NCBI GenBank assembly: GCA_045617845.1
Contig: JAZLJL010000084.1
Span: forward strand, 4,876 to 68,875
DNA length: 64,000 nucleotides
Direction: 5' to 3'
Source: UBA1181 sp045617845
GTDB lineage: Bacteria; Bacteroidota; Bacteroidia; Bacteroidales; Paludibacteraceae
The translations under genes and the position numbers were made by a program. The notes beneath the pieces are model-generated. The model did not search any database. It saw only the letters and a list, made by a program, of their open reading frames with translations, and had not been told where the DNA came from. Shown piece after piece: positions 26,316 to 34,221 of this stretch; the stretch's first letter is position 1, and every line of letters begins with the position of its first letter.

Positions 26316-27191
26316 ATGAGAAAATGTTTTTTAATAGCACTACTATCGATGCTGGTTAGCTTCGTATGTGCACAAGATATCTACGTCTACTCCATCATCG
26401 GACAGGCGGAGAAACAGGAGAACGGCAAATGGGTGGCATTGCAGAAAAGGAATCCACTCCAACTGACCGACATGATCCGTGTAGGTAACAATTCGGCTTT
26501 GTCCTTCATCGACCGTAAGGCAGAGAAGATTTATTCCATCTCGCAAAACAATGGCCAAAAAGTGAGCGAGTTGATCGCCAACTACAAGAGCAAACAAAGC
26601 TACGCCTCTAATTTCGTGTCACACGCCTCAAAGTCACTCTTCAACGGCGGATCGGACAGAATCAGCCATGAGGCGGCAGGTTGTACCTACCGCGGAGACA
26701 TCGTGGAGAACGACATCGCAAAAGCGATTTTGGCGAAACACAAAGGTAGCCCACTTGGCTCCATGAACAATGCCAACACTGATTACGCTATCTCCTTCTC
26801 TATCCTCGACCGTAGGACGAAAGCTGAATTGGAAGGTGTGGTAGCATTGGATAGCCAAGCAGTGTTCAGAATCAAGAACAACAGCGACACTCCGTTGTAC
26901 GTCAATATCCTCGACATCAACAAAGATGGTGAGAAGTATGATTGCTTGCCAATCGACGACGCGACCACCATGTCCCACTTGTTGATTCCAGGAAATTGCA
27001 CGATCGACTTGACCACCTACCCAGTGGAGTTCTCCGAGCCAGTCGGAACCGACAACCTCATCCTCATCGCCACGGAAGTTCCTTACGACCTTCGTCAAGT
27101 GATGAAATATTTCGATAAGGCGGATGCTAACCAAGTCTCCAACTCCACTTATCCTGTAGGTGTTTATTGCAAAAAAATTGAAGTAAAATAA
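26316..27191 (+). CDS. Exported DUF4384-type protein
   Basis: A 291-residue protein with a signal peptide (about 1-19, ending FVCAQ). The N-terminal third contains a FecR-like beta segment (IGQAEKQENGKWVALQKRNPLQLTDMIRVG). The C-terminal part, from about 150, matches DUF4384, including the pattern SQAVFRIKNNSDTPLYVNILDINKDGE and LLIPGNCTIDL. DUF4384 is often found fused to or next to caspase-fold proteases, which fits the neighbour. It is probably a binding or regulatory partner of the exported caspase. It may share its transcript or use its own promoter, because palindromes separate the two. Confidence 0.75.
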   Translation: MRKCFLIALLSMLVSFVCAQDIYVYSIIGQAEKQENGKWVALQKRNPLQLTDMIRVGNNSALSFIDRKAEKIYSISQNNGQKVSELIANYKSKQSYASNFVSHASKSLFNGGSDRISHEAAGCTYRGDIVENDIAKAILAKHKGSPLGSMNNANTDYAISFSILDRRTKAELEGVVALDSQAVFRIKNNSDTPLYVNILDINKDGEKYDCLPIDDATTMSHLLIPGNCTIDLTTYPVEFSEPVGTDNLILIATEVPYDLRQVMKYFDKADANQVSNSTYPVGVYCKKIEVK

Positions 27192-27305
27192 TAAATTACG
27201 GGTTTCGGAAAGTTTGGCACGGTTTTTGTACTATGTATAATGGCGTTGTGAAATGCTTTCCTTATAAATTTGTAGTTTAGTTCTAATTTGCGTTTTTTAA
27301 AAAGA

Positions 27306-27336
27306 AAAGCCATCCTTTCGGGTGGCTTTCTTTTTT
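27306..27336 (+). terminator. Rho-independent terminator after the caspase cluster
   Basis: GCCATCC and GGGTGGC form a stem with a TTTC loop (one G-T pair), preceded by AAA and followed by TTTCTTTTTT. It lies about 115 bases after the DUF4384-type stop. Confidence 0.85.
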
Positions 27337-27397
27337 GGGGTAACTCACATCACTCAATTGCGGTTGTAAAAACTTTCCACGATTCCTTAAAAAGTTT

Positions 27398-28906
27398 CTA
27401 CTCGTCGTAATATTGGTAGGAATATGTTGTGATTTTCTGGTTCATAATCTGATTCAACACGTTTTTCCGACATGTGATGAGCTCGACACAATTACCATGC
27501 TTATCATATCGGTAATTTGTCTTTATTCGACCTCCAAACGCTTCACTATCCTTAGCATACAAATGGTCATCCGCATCATAATGCCAGATTACCTTTTCAT
27601 CATATTTGCCATCTCTTCTTTTGAAAGTGGTATTCTCGACAAGTCGGCGCTTTTCATCATATTTATTGACGATCTTCCAAGTGGAGCAATATACGCTGTT
27701 ATAAATCTTTCCCTTGGCGGCGACAATGGAATCTAACCCACCCCAATCATTATAAAAATAGTCGACAAGCTGAAACTCCTCTTTCCTGTCAGAAGAGCTC
27801 TTTTGTAACGTATCACCTCGTTGGTTAAATGTTGTGGCATAAAAAAATGTATCATAAACCATTGCGCCCTTAATGGCACTATCCTCATAGGCACGGAAAC
27901 TGGTAATGAGTTCCTTCCCTTTTTCCCGGTTTTTCACATTGATATATTCACAAATGAGCGTGTCGTTCCGATAGTCCCTGCGTTCATAATCAATGAAAGA
28001 GAGGCTATTGTCATCGAATCGTTTTATCGTTTCACTAGGACCACATCCTCTGTAGAATGTCCGCTCTTCAATCATTTTCCCCTGTTTATCAAAGATTTGG
28101 GTCACCTCACCCATATAAGAGTTGGCATAAGAAAAAACCTTACGTCCTCTCCTATCGTACCGTTCTATTTTTCCACATTTTTGGGCCGATCTATCATACT
28201 CGTAAACACTTTTTAGGTTTCTTTTGTAGTATTCATATCTCTTTATAAAAGACGACGAAGAATCCAAAACCACTCTACCCTTCGAATCATAACTACAAAC
28301 ACATCTACTTGTACCATAATTACTTTCGATCAGATTTCCCTGTTTATTATAGACTTTTCTTGTGACACTTTCGATGTTGCCAAGTGTGTCATAATAGACC
28401 CATGCCGTATCGCGTCCCTCTTTGTCATAATATCTACAGGAAGAAAGTTGCGCATCTGTATCAAATATAGGCACAGAATTACCACAAAATTTCCCGCGCT
28501 TTCGAATCCTATAATAGCGTCCTTCTTGAATGGTCCCATCATCTGACACAATAGCTTCATAGTCTAAACCGAAATAATCCTTATTTTGTGTCCTTAAAAG
28601 GACGCCACGTTCATTGAAACGTTTGAAATCAAGCAGTGAATCCTTTTCTCCATTTTTGTGACAATAAGAAACCACATCGTACGATTCACATTGCTTGTCC
28701 CTAAAGTAACGAATGGTTTTCTTTTGAATCGTATCCCTCGACCCATTACCAAGAGAATCGTAGACGCAAGAGATGGTAAACGATAGGACACTATTCACAT
28801 CTCCTTCATATACATATTTCTCGACCCCGGTCCATGTGTCATGCTGAGCCATGAGTGACAGGACGCCACAAGAGAGGGATATCAATAAAGCATAAATGCG
28901 TTTCAT
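27398..28906 (-). CDS. Secreted YD/RHS-like repeat protein
   Basis: A 502-residue protein with a signal peptide (MKRIYALLISLSCGVLSLMA). The body contains many degenerate YD-type repeats with the pattern Y-D/N-x-x-G-x, for example YDTLGNIESV, YNKQGNLIES, YDSKGRVVLD, YDRRGRKVFS and YDKHGNCVEL. Such repeats form beta-rich shells in RHS proteins, but this one is short and lacks the RHS core and a toxin tip. ATG 28906 is chosen because the longer frame to 29044 adds a non-signal-like extension. A candidate -7 box (minus TATTTTTG, 28932-28939) lies 26 bases upstream. Role unknown. Confidence 0.72.
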   Translation of the reverse strand: MKRIYALLISLSCGVLSLMAQHDTWTGVEKYVYEGDVNSVLSFTISCVYDSLGNGSRDTIQKKTIRYFRDKQCESYDVVSYCHKNGEKDSLLDFKRFNERGVLLRTQNKDYFGLDYEAIVSDDGTIQEGRYYRIRKRGKFCGNSVPIFDTDAQLSSCRYYDKEGRDTAWVYYDTLGNIESVTRKVYNKQGNLIESNYGTSRCVCSYDSKGRVVLDSSSSFIKRYEYYKRNLKSVYEYDRSAQKCGKIERYDRRGRKVFSYANSYMGEVTQIFDKQGKMIEERTFYRGCGPSETIKRFDDNSLSFIDYERRDYRNDTLICEYINVKNREKGKELITSFRAYEDSAIKGAMVYDTFFYATTFNQRGDTLQKSSSDRKEEFQLVDYFYNDWGGLDSIVAAKGKIYNSVYCSTWKIVNKYDEKRRLVENTTFKRRDGKYDEKVIWHYDADDHLYAKDSEAFGGRIKTNYRYDKHGNCVELITCRKNVLNQIMNQKITTYSYQYYDE

Positions 28907-29084
28907 TAAGTACTTATAGTGGGTGAAGAGACAAAAATAGGAAACTATTTCAATAAATGGGGAAGGATGGGCGGAAAGGTAATCAAAAAAACGGATTCCC
29001 CCCAACGACCTACACACTAAGAATAAATTGATATTTATATTCACGCATCACATAGCCGTTACAGATCCTTATTGCGTACTCGCA

Positions 29085-29155
29085 GAACCCCATAGGGGTT
29101 CCATATTGGCAGAATAATGGATTTGTGACACGTGCACACAACCACAGAGGGGTTG
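29085..29155. repeat. REP-like element with two GGGGTT hairpins
   Basis: GAACCCC (29085-29091) and GGGGTTC (29095-29101) form a tight hairpin. About 40 bases on, CAACC (29139-29143) and GGTTG (29151-29155) form a second one. A CACGTG core lies between them. The layout resembles dispersed two-hairpin repeats of Bacteroidales. It sits just past the 3-prime end of the specificity-subunit gene and may mark the edge of the accessory block. Confidence 0.6.
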
Positions 29156-29171
29156 CATACCATACTACATA

Positions 29172-30377
29172 TTATTCATATTGCTTGGGGGATTCCGCTA
29201 CCAAATTATAGTTGTCAGAACAATAAGGATAGGGGTTATGATGAGCATTCAACTGTTCGTCTTTATACTTCACCACGCCTTTTATCGCCAACTTTTCTTG
29301 GGCTGATATGAAGTGTTGCATAAAGGAGTAGTCAATATTACCATCAGCAGTTAAAGGAATAGAAACATTTTCCGTTTTAATTCTTTCCCATCCTGCCTTT
29401 TCCGACCAAGTATAATTGCCTCTTACTGTTTTCTGCAAAACAGAAACAAAGAACATATATTCATTTTTTGAAGTATCTTCTTTATTAATATGTTTCATAG
29501 CGTAACTATCTTGTAGAACTGTAAACTCATTAGGTTGATAAAACATAACGCCTGTATTTGCTCCGTTAGCCGACACACTTATTACATTCTTTAAAATAGT
29601 TGCATTTGCTCGTGGAACAAAACACGAAAGTCCTTGATTTTCTATGCCAGCAGTTAAAGCAGGTAAGTTAAATATGTCATCATGCTTACACTCCAGCTCT
29701 TTAACTTTATATTTTAAGCCATTTACTTTAATTTTATCAAACAACTCCCCAATCTTCCTCTCCTCAAACTTAACCTCGCCATTTCTAAATTTTTCAAGTG
29801 CAGCTGTTTCTTCTGCAGTAAGTGTGGTATCATTCAAGCCTGAATCATTAAGGAACTTATCTACTTGAAGCATCTTCTCTTCTTCTAACATAGTGATGTA
29901 TTGCTCCATGTAAGAATAAGATGGTTCGTTATTGAATGTTGGAAGAAAAACCTCCGTATTGTAAAAAGTTTCTTCAAAATGTCTAACTAAGACACCTAAA
30001 TACTTCTTTTGGAATCTATTTAACAATGAAATAAAATATAATGCAATACGTTCATTAAATTCCGGAAATTTAGGATATGCTGTTTTAGTAAATTGTCCAG
30101 CATAAAACTCATCACGCATATAAAAGAACTGCATCCCCATCATTCCGACCGCGATACTATTTCCTTTTATTAAATGCTCATTATCAAAGAATTCCACACG
30201 ACCAAATATTCCGTTATTAAAAACTGTTCTTGTAAAATACGGATACCTTGCATTATCTGAAAAAACGAAATTGTCTTTATCTAATTGCGGATTAGACTTC
30301 AATACAAACAAATCCCCAATTCTCCACTCCTTAAACGCTCCCCCGCTTGCCTCAAAATCCTCTTTGAGTTTTGTCAA
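29172..30377 (-). CDS. Restriction-modification DNA specificity subunit (HsdS-like)
   Basis: A 401-residue protein with two target-recognition halves. The first opens near EWRIGDLFVLKSN and ends in a helix around MEQYITMLEEEKML. The second opens with EERKIGELFDKIKV and ends in MQHFISAQEKLAIKGV. This repeated TRD-helix layout is that of type I and type IIB/G S subunits. The start is uncertain: no ATG is available, TTG 30377 is used, and the frame is also open upstream into the preceding gene. AAGGAGG lies at about 27 bases upstream. It follows the fused nuclease-methyltransferase gene directly. The target sequence cannot be read from the protein. Confidence 0.85.
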   Translation of the reverse strand: MTKLKEDFEASGGAFKEWRIGDLFVLKSNPQLDKDNFVFSDNARYPYFTRTVFNNGIFGRVEFFDNEHLIKGNSIAVGMMGMQFFYMRDEFYAGQFTKTAYPKFPEFNERIALYFISLLNRFQKKYLGVLVRHFEETFYNTEVFLPTFNNEPSYSYMEQYITMLEEEKMLQVDKFLNDSGLNDTTLTAEETAALEKFRNGEVKFEERKIGELFDKIKVNGLKYKVKELECKHDDIFNLPALTAGIENQGLSCFVPRANATILKNVISVSANGANTGVMFYQPNEFTVLQDSYAMKHINKEDTSKNEYMFFVSVLQKTVRGNYTWSEKAGWERIKTENVSIPLTADGNIDYSFMQHFISAQEKLAIKGVVKYKDEQLNAHHNPYPYCSDNYNLVAESPKQYE

Positions 30378-30388
30378 ACGAGGGCTTA

Positions 30389-32443
30389 CTAAAAATTTGC
30401 AGCGTCCTCCTTAATGATTGTTGAGAGTTTCCAACTCAAATAGTCCGCTACTGTCTTGCGAAAATCTGCCTCAGTTGGCATTGTGTCAATCTTGCGGTGC
30501 TGGTTGAATGTCCAGTCGTTGCCTTCGAGCGAAATGGAGTCTTTTACCACAAGTCCGTTCACTTCAGTATAATAACTTGTCTTTGTCTTACGATTAAGCA
30601 CAATATCCACCAACTCCGCATATCGTTCCCTTACATGATCCACATCTTTCAAATTCACTTTAGAATTTGATTTCTTGCGATTCTGTCGGGCATAGCCGTC
30701 ATTACTAAAATCAACGAAGGTAACAAGATTGTCTGTATCGTGCGGAGTTCCAACCTCGAACAAATAGATTGCAGTCTGCACACTCGATTTACCTATAAAC
30801 AAATCTATAGGCATACGGATAGATGCAAGCAAGGTACTATGTTCCAGAATCTTTTTGGTAAAACCATCGCCCTTGCCACCTCCAGCATTTTCCTGAATAA
30901 TCACAGCCGCACGACCTTTGTTCATTCTATTCAAAGCCTTTTCTACAAAGACAAAACCTTTACCTTCCGCTGAATACGGAGGATTTAATAAGAACACATC
31001 GGCAGGGAATTCCTCATCTTTGTTCATTCCTTGCTCATATTTTCCTTCGTACTCCTTTAAGGAATCCTTATTAAGAATATGGCTTGAACCGTCCTTCATT
31101 AATATCATATTAAGCACAGCAAGAACATAAATATCTTGTCTAAGTTCAATACCGAGCAACTGGTTTACCTTAATACTTGCAATCTTTTCCTTACGTTCAT
31201 CTTCACTTTGAATTGTTTTGTTGGCATCGTCAATCATCAATTTCATTGCCGAAACAAGGAATCCTGCACTACCGGTTGCCCAGTCCCAAACATAACTGTC
31301 CTTGTTGACCTTGCACAACTTTGCCATAAGTTCGGTTACATAGCGTGGAGTAAGCACAACATCATTTTTTTCATCATCGCTTGCGCGCTCCGTAATCCAG
31401 CCTGTTAACACATTAAGCAGTTTTCCTGTGAAATCAATATGCACTTCCTCACCCATAGTGAAGATTGGCATGATTTCCTCTTTGACATAAATAAAGGCTG
31501 TCTTAATGGTACTTTCACCATTATTAGACTTATAATAAAGCGCATCATTCAGTATTCCTTTGTAGAGCGAATATATATTGTCGAGCTTTTCTTGTGGGAT
31601 GTGCTTCTCATTCAAGAACACTTTAATCTTTCTCAAAATAATTGCTCCATCATGGTCTTCCTCAGTCTGCAGACCTTTCAAATCCTCAATCTCAAGAGGA
31701 GGAACTTTACCTTCCACGCCAAGTGCAGCCATAATTAAAGCACACACCAATTTCAATCGGTCTTTAGGCTCTGACACACGCATCTTATCGCGCATATCCT
31801 GATTAAGTTCGGCAAGGGTATTCTCGATACGATCTTCTAACTCACGAGTCTGACGTTCTTTCTCGTCATCTGAAAGGAGAATGTCTTTAAGTTTAGTTTC
31901 AAGAGCAGAAAGGTTTTCTGATTTTAGGAAAGAAAAGTCGGTGTAGTCATCAATCTTTTTGGGGCAATACATATTTGTTTTGCTCACAAAATAAACGCCC
32001 ATCTCTGTGTTTATAGTACTACCCGATTCATAACCATTAAATCCAATAGCAATAACCTCACTAAAAGATTTAGAGATTCGTGCGACGGCTTCGGAATAAT
32101 GCACCGCTCCATTTACTGCGTATTTCTTTATATGTTTGTAAAGCGGTTTACCATTATCGTCTTGATTATGAACTTCCCCATTCTCCAACTTTTCGAAATC
32201 ACCTTTTGTCCCCTTCACCTCTATCATTACAGGAACATACTGCTGACTACTTGGAAGTTTAATCAAACACTTTATATCAGGGTAATTTCCACCTTGACCA
32301 CCGGATTTTGACTTTGCGCTTTGTAATGCGTGGTCTATTTCACTATTGATATTATCGGTTTTTATGTGGTATTGCACACCCAATTTGTCGAGTTGCTTTT
32401 TTGCAATATCCTCGACTTTCTCTTCGATACTTTTCGCCGCCAT
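30389..32443 (-). CDS. Fused restriction nuclease-N6-adenine DNA methyltransferase (type IIG/IIB-like)
   Basis: A 684-residue protein. The N-terminal domain shows a PD-(D/E)xK pattern: YPDIKCLIKL then VMIEVKGTKG, both inside the first 80 residues. The rest is an HsdM-type gamma methyltransferase, with the AdoMet loop as VWDWATGSAGFL (a variant of DPACGSGGFL) and the catalytic NPPY at LLNPPYSAEGKG. Nuclease and methylase in one chain with a separate S subunit matches BcgI-type systems rather than classic three-gene type I, and no HsdR is present nearby. ATG 32443 is the first good start. The gene is AT-richer than its core neighbours, which suggests transfer. Confidence 0.87.
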   Translation of the reverse strand: MAAKSIEEKVEDIAKKQLDKLGVQYHIKTDNINSEIDHALQSAKSKSGGQGGNYPDIKCLIKLPSSQQYVPVMIEVKGTKGDFEKLENGEVHNQDDNGKPLYKHIKKYAVNGAVHYSEAVARISKSFSEVIAIGFNGYESGSTINTEMGVYFVSKTNMYCPKKIDDYTDFSFLKSENLSALETKLKDILLSDDEKERQTRELEDRIENTLAELNQDMRDKMRVSEPKDRLKLVCALIMAALGVEGKVPPLEIEDLKGLQTEEDHDGAIILRKIKVFLNEKHIPQEKLDNIYSLYKGILNDALYYKSNNGESTIKTAFIYVKEEIMPIFTMGEEVHIDFTGKLLNVLTGWITERASDDEKNDVVLTPRYVTELMAKLCKVNKDSYVWDWATGSAGFLVSAMKLMIDDANKTIQSEDERKEKIASIKVNQLLGIELRQDIYVLAVLNMILMKDGSSHILNKDSLKEYEGKYEQGMNKDEEFPADVFLLNPPYSAEGKGFVFVEKALNRMNKGRAAVIIQENAGGGKGDGFTKKILEHSTLLASIRMPIDLFIGKSSVQTAIYLFEVGTPHDTDNLVTFVDFSNDGYARQNRKKSNSKVNLKDVDHVRERYAELVDIVLNRKTKTSYYTEVNGLVVKDSISLEGNDWTFNQHRKIDTMPTEADFRKTVADYLSWKLSTIIKEDAANF

Positions 32444-32467
32444 GCCGTCTATGTTTTCGTGCGCTCA

Positions 32468-32572
32468 CTTATCCATTTCAGCAGTAACGGGCAATCATTT
32501 TGGCCAAAAAGAACGTGGACTCAACATTATCCACATCCTGAGGCCGTGAGATTGCCCGTAATTACAGATAAG
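32468..32572. other. Nested inverted-repeat element upstream of the R-M genes
   Basis: Four nested arm pairs form one long hairpin: CTTATC with GATAAG (ends at 32468 and 32572), GTAACGGGCAATC (32484-32496) with GATTGCCCGT (32550-32559), GGCC with GGCC, and GTGGA (32515-32519) with TCCAC (32530-32534). The element starts 25 bases before the nuclease-methylase start codon. It could be a structured leader RNA, a protein-binding site controlling the R-M genes, or the scar of a small mobile element. No coding sense was found in it. Confidence 0.6.
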
Positions 32573-32668
32573 TCAAGCCCACGCCATACGACGCAGGCAT
32601 TTACTGACTTATTCGAGTAATTACATTTATCTAAAATTTCTCACGTTTCAGAATGATACCGAATAAAT

Positions 32669-32696
32669 AGCAAACGCTATGATTAATAATATGTTA
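32669..32696. repeat. Direct repeat, copy 1 (downstream of yhcG-like gene)
   Basis: A 28-base sequence beginning AGCAAACGCTATGATTAATA is identical to 33758-33785. TTTCAGAAT precedes both copies and a TTTTGTA-containing stretch follows both, so similarity extends further. The two copies are 1089 bases apart and bracket the YhcG/DUF1016 gene. Confidence 0.9.
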
Positions 32697-32724
32697 ATTC
32701 AAAAATCTTTCTGTTTTGTAATAT

Positions 32725-33732
32725 TTATTTTTCTAATTTATTTCTTTCCTTTTCGAGTTCTAGTTTCAACTCTTCCTCTGAAGGCAAAGTTAATTTATAT
32801 TTAGATGCGAATATCTGTTTTGCATCGTTTAAAACGGAATATTTTACAATTGCTTCGTTCTTTTCGGAACACAATATCAAGCCAATTGTAGGGTTATCAT
32901 CTGTCTGCTTGGTTAATTCATCAAACATTCGAATGTAACTATCCATTTGTCCAACATCGCCATGAGTCAATTTCCCTAATTTAAGGTCAATCAACACATA
33001 ACATTTAAGAATGCTGTTATAAAATACCAAATCAACATAAAAATCTTCTTCTTCATAACGCATCCGCTTCTGGCGAGCCACAAAACAAAATCCCTTTCCC
33101 AATTCAAGTAAGAAATCTTGGAGATGCGAGATCAAAGACTTCTCTATATCAGATTCATGCAAAGATGGATAATCTTTCAAATTAAGGAAATCCAAAACGT
33201 ATGGATCACGAATAAACTCCAACGGTGAAATTTGCGACAACTTCTCTTTTGCCTCTGCTACGACTGATTCTTTTTCTTTGCTCGAAAGTAATCGTTCATA
33301 GTATAGTGTCGATATTTGTCGGTCGAGTTGTCTTGTCGACCAAACTTCGTTGGCAGCCTCATTCATATACCACAATCGAGACTCGTTATTATCAACGCTA
33401 AGCAATCGTCGATAATGGCTCCAACTTAATTCGGGACGCAGTGTGTCCCGAATTTGAAATAACTGATAAAACTGACGCATTTTTCTGAGTTCTCTTTCAT
33501 CGAATCCTTTTCCGAACTCGTTTGTAAGACGTTCTGCCAAGTTTTTCAGCACCTGTTTGCCATATTCGGCACGTTCCCACTTCAACTCATCTTCGGTTAT
33601 CAAACGACCTATCTCCCAATAAGCTGTTACCATTGTGAAATTTATAGCACGATATGCCGTCTGTCTTGCTTTTTGCAAAACGGAAGAAATCGCGATGTAT
33701 AAATTATTATTGCTTATTAAATTCTCTGGCAT
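32725..33732 (-). CDS. YhcG/DUF1016 PDDEXK nuclease-domain protein
   Basis: A 335-residue protein. The N-terminal DUF1016 domain carries TAYWEIGRLITEDE and the family pattern ELSWSHYRRLLSV with RLWYMNEA. The C-terminal PD-(D/E)xK domain has DFYVDLVFYN and CYVLIDLKLGKL, giving the acidic and Lys positions of the nuclease core. Such genes often sit inside or next to type I R-M loci, as here. A role in DNA cleavage or repair is inferred. ATG 33732 gives the usual N-terminus. The gene is bracketed by 28-bp direct repeats. Confidence 0.9.
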   Translation of the reverse strand: MPENLISNNNLYIAISSVLQKARQTAYRAINFTMVTAYWEIGRLITEDELKWERAEYGKQVLKNLAERLTNEFGKGFDERELRKMRQFYQLFQIRDTLRPELSWSHYRRLLSVDNNESRLWYMNEAANEVWSTRQLDRQISTLYYERLLSSKEKESVVAEAKEKLSQISPLEFIRDPYVLDFLNLKDYPSLHESDIEKSLISHLQDFLLELGKGFCFVARQKRMRYEEEDFYVDLVFYNSILKCYVLIDLKLGKLTHGDVGQMDSYIRMFDELTKQTDDNPTIGLILCSEKNEAIVKYSVLNDAKQIFASKYKLTLPSEEELKLELEKERNKLEK

Positions 33733-33757
33733 TGATTTGAAATGATTTCAGAATAGC

Positions 33758-33785
33758 AGCAAACGCTATGATTAATAATATGTTA
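33758..33785. repeat. Direct repeat, copy 2 (upstream of yhcG-like gene)
   Basis: Identical over 28 bases to 32669-32696. It lies in the leader of the yhcG-like gene, between its likely promoter and its start codon. One copy may therefore be a leader duplicated when the gene was inserted. Confidence 0.9.
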
Positions 33786-33835
33786 GGTTAACAATTTCCC
33801 CGTTTTGTATGATTAATTTTCGTTCAACTTTATTG

Positions 33836-33843
33836 CAAATATA
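33836..33843 (-). promoter_or_regulatory. Candidate -7 box for the yhcG-like gene
   Basis: The minus strand reads TATATTTG, matching TAnnTTTG, about 104 bases before ATG 33732. The -33 region is not clear. It would give an unusually long leader of nearly 100 bases that includes the direct repeat. Confidence 0.35.
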
Positions 33844-33978
33844 CAAAAAATAAGCTGTGGAATAGATTATGAAGGCATCTCTTGTTTAGGGTAGAAACTT
33901 TACTTTAACTTAGGAACGCTTCCCCTTACTATATCCCCCTACCAATAGGAATAACATATAGATATGCCCTAAAACAAA

Positions 33979-34006
33979 AAAAGCCGACCCGTAAAAGTCA
34001 GCTTTT
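33979..34006 (-). terminator. Terminator after tRNA-Phe
   Basis: GCTGAC and GTCGGC (one G-T pair) with flanking A and T runs form a hairpin with T-runs on both sides, so it could work in either direction. On the minus strand it follows the tRNA by five bases. Confidence 0.75.
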
Positions 34007-34011
34007 TTGTG

Positions 34012-34084
34012 TGGTACCACCAGGAATCGAACCGGGGACACAAGGATTTTCAGTCCTTTGCTCTACCAACTGAGCTATGGCACC
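34012..34084 (-). tRNA. tRNA-Phe (anticodon GAA)
   Basis: A complete cloverleaf is readable on the minus strand. The acceptor stem is GGTGCCA with TGGTACC, the D arm is GCTCAGTTGGTAGAGC, the anticodon loop CTGAAAA gives GAA, and the T loop is TTCGATT. CCA is not encoded. The T stem pairs CCCGG with CCTGG, which leaves a C-U mismatch in the middle. The 3-prime end faces the accessory block at 29-33.8 kb, the usual side for island insertion at a tRNA. Confidence 0.93.
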
Positions 34085-34185
34085 ATTTTTTCGTTTTTGC
34101 ACTGCAAAGGTAGGTACTTTCCTCGAACTGGCAAACTTTTTAGGACTTTTTTTTAATAATATTTTTCATTCGACTGATTATCAAC

Positions 34186-34193
34186 TATATTTG
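34186..34193 (+). promoter_or_regulatory. Candidate -7 box for the YgjP-like gene
   Basis: TATATTTG matches TAnnTTTG, 28 bases before ATG 34222. A T-rich TTTT lies at the -33 position with 20-base spacing. Confidence 0.45.
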
Positions 34194-34221
34194 CGTAGTA
34201 TTTTGAGACAAAAAAACAAAA

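Noticed and set aside
27821..28248. Plus-strand frames inside the YD-repeat protein gene
   Set aside because: They are shadows of the repeated minus-strand codons; no domain or membrane pattern.
29172..34084. Complete integrative element at tRNA-Phe
   Set aside because: No integrase, excisionase or duplicated tRNA end was found; kept only as an inference.
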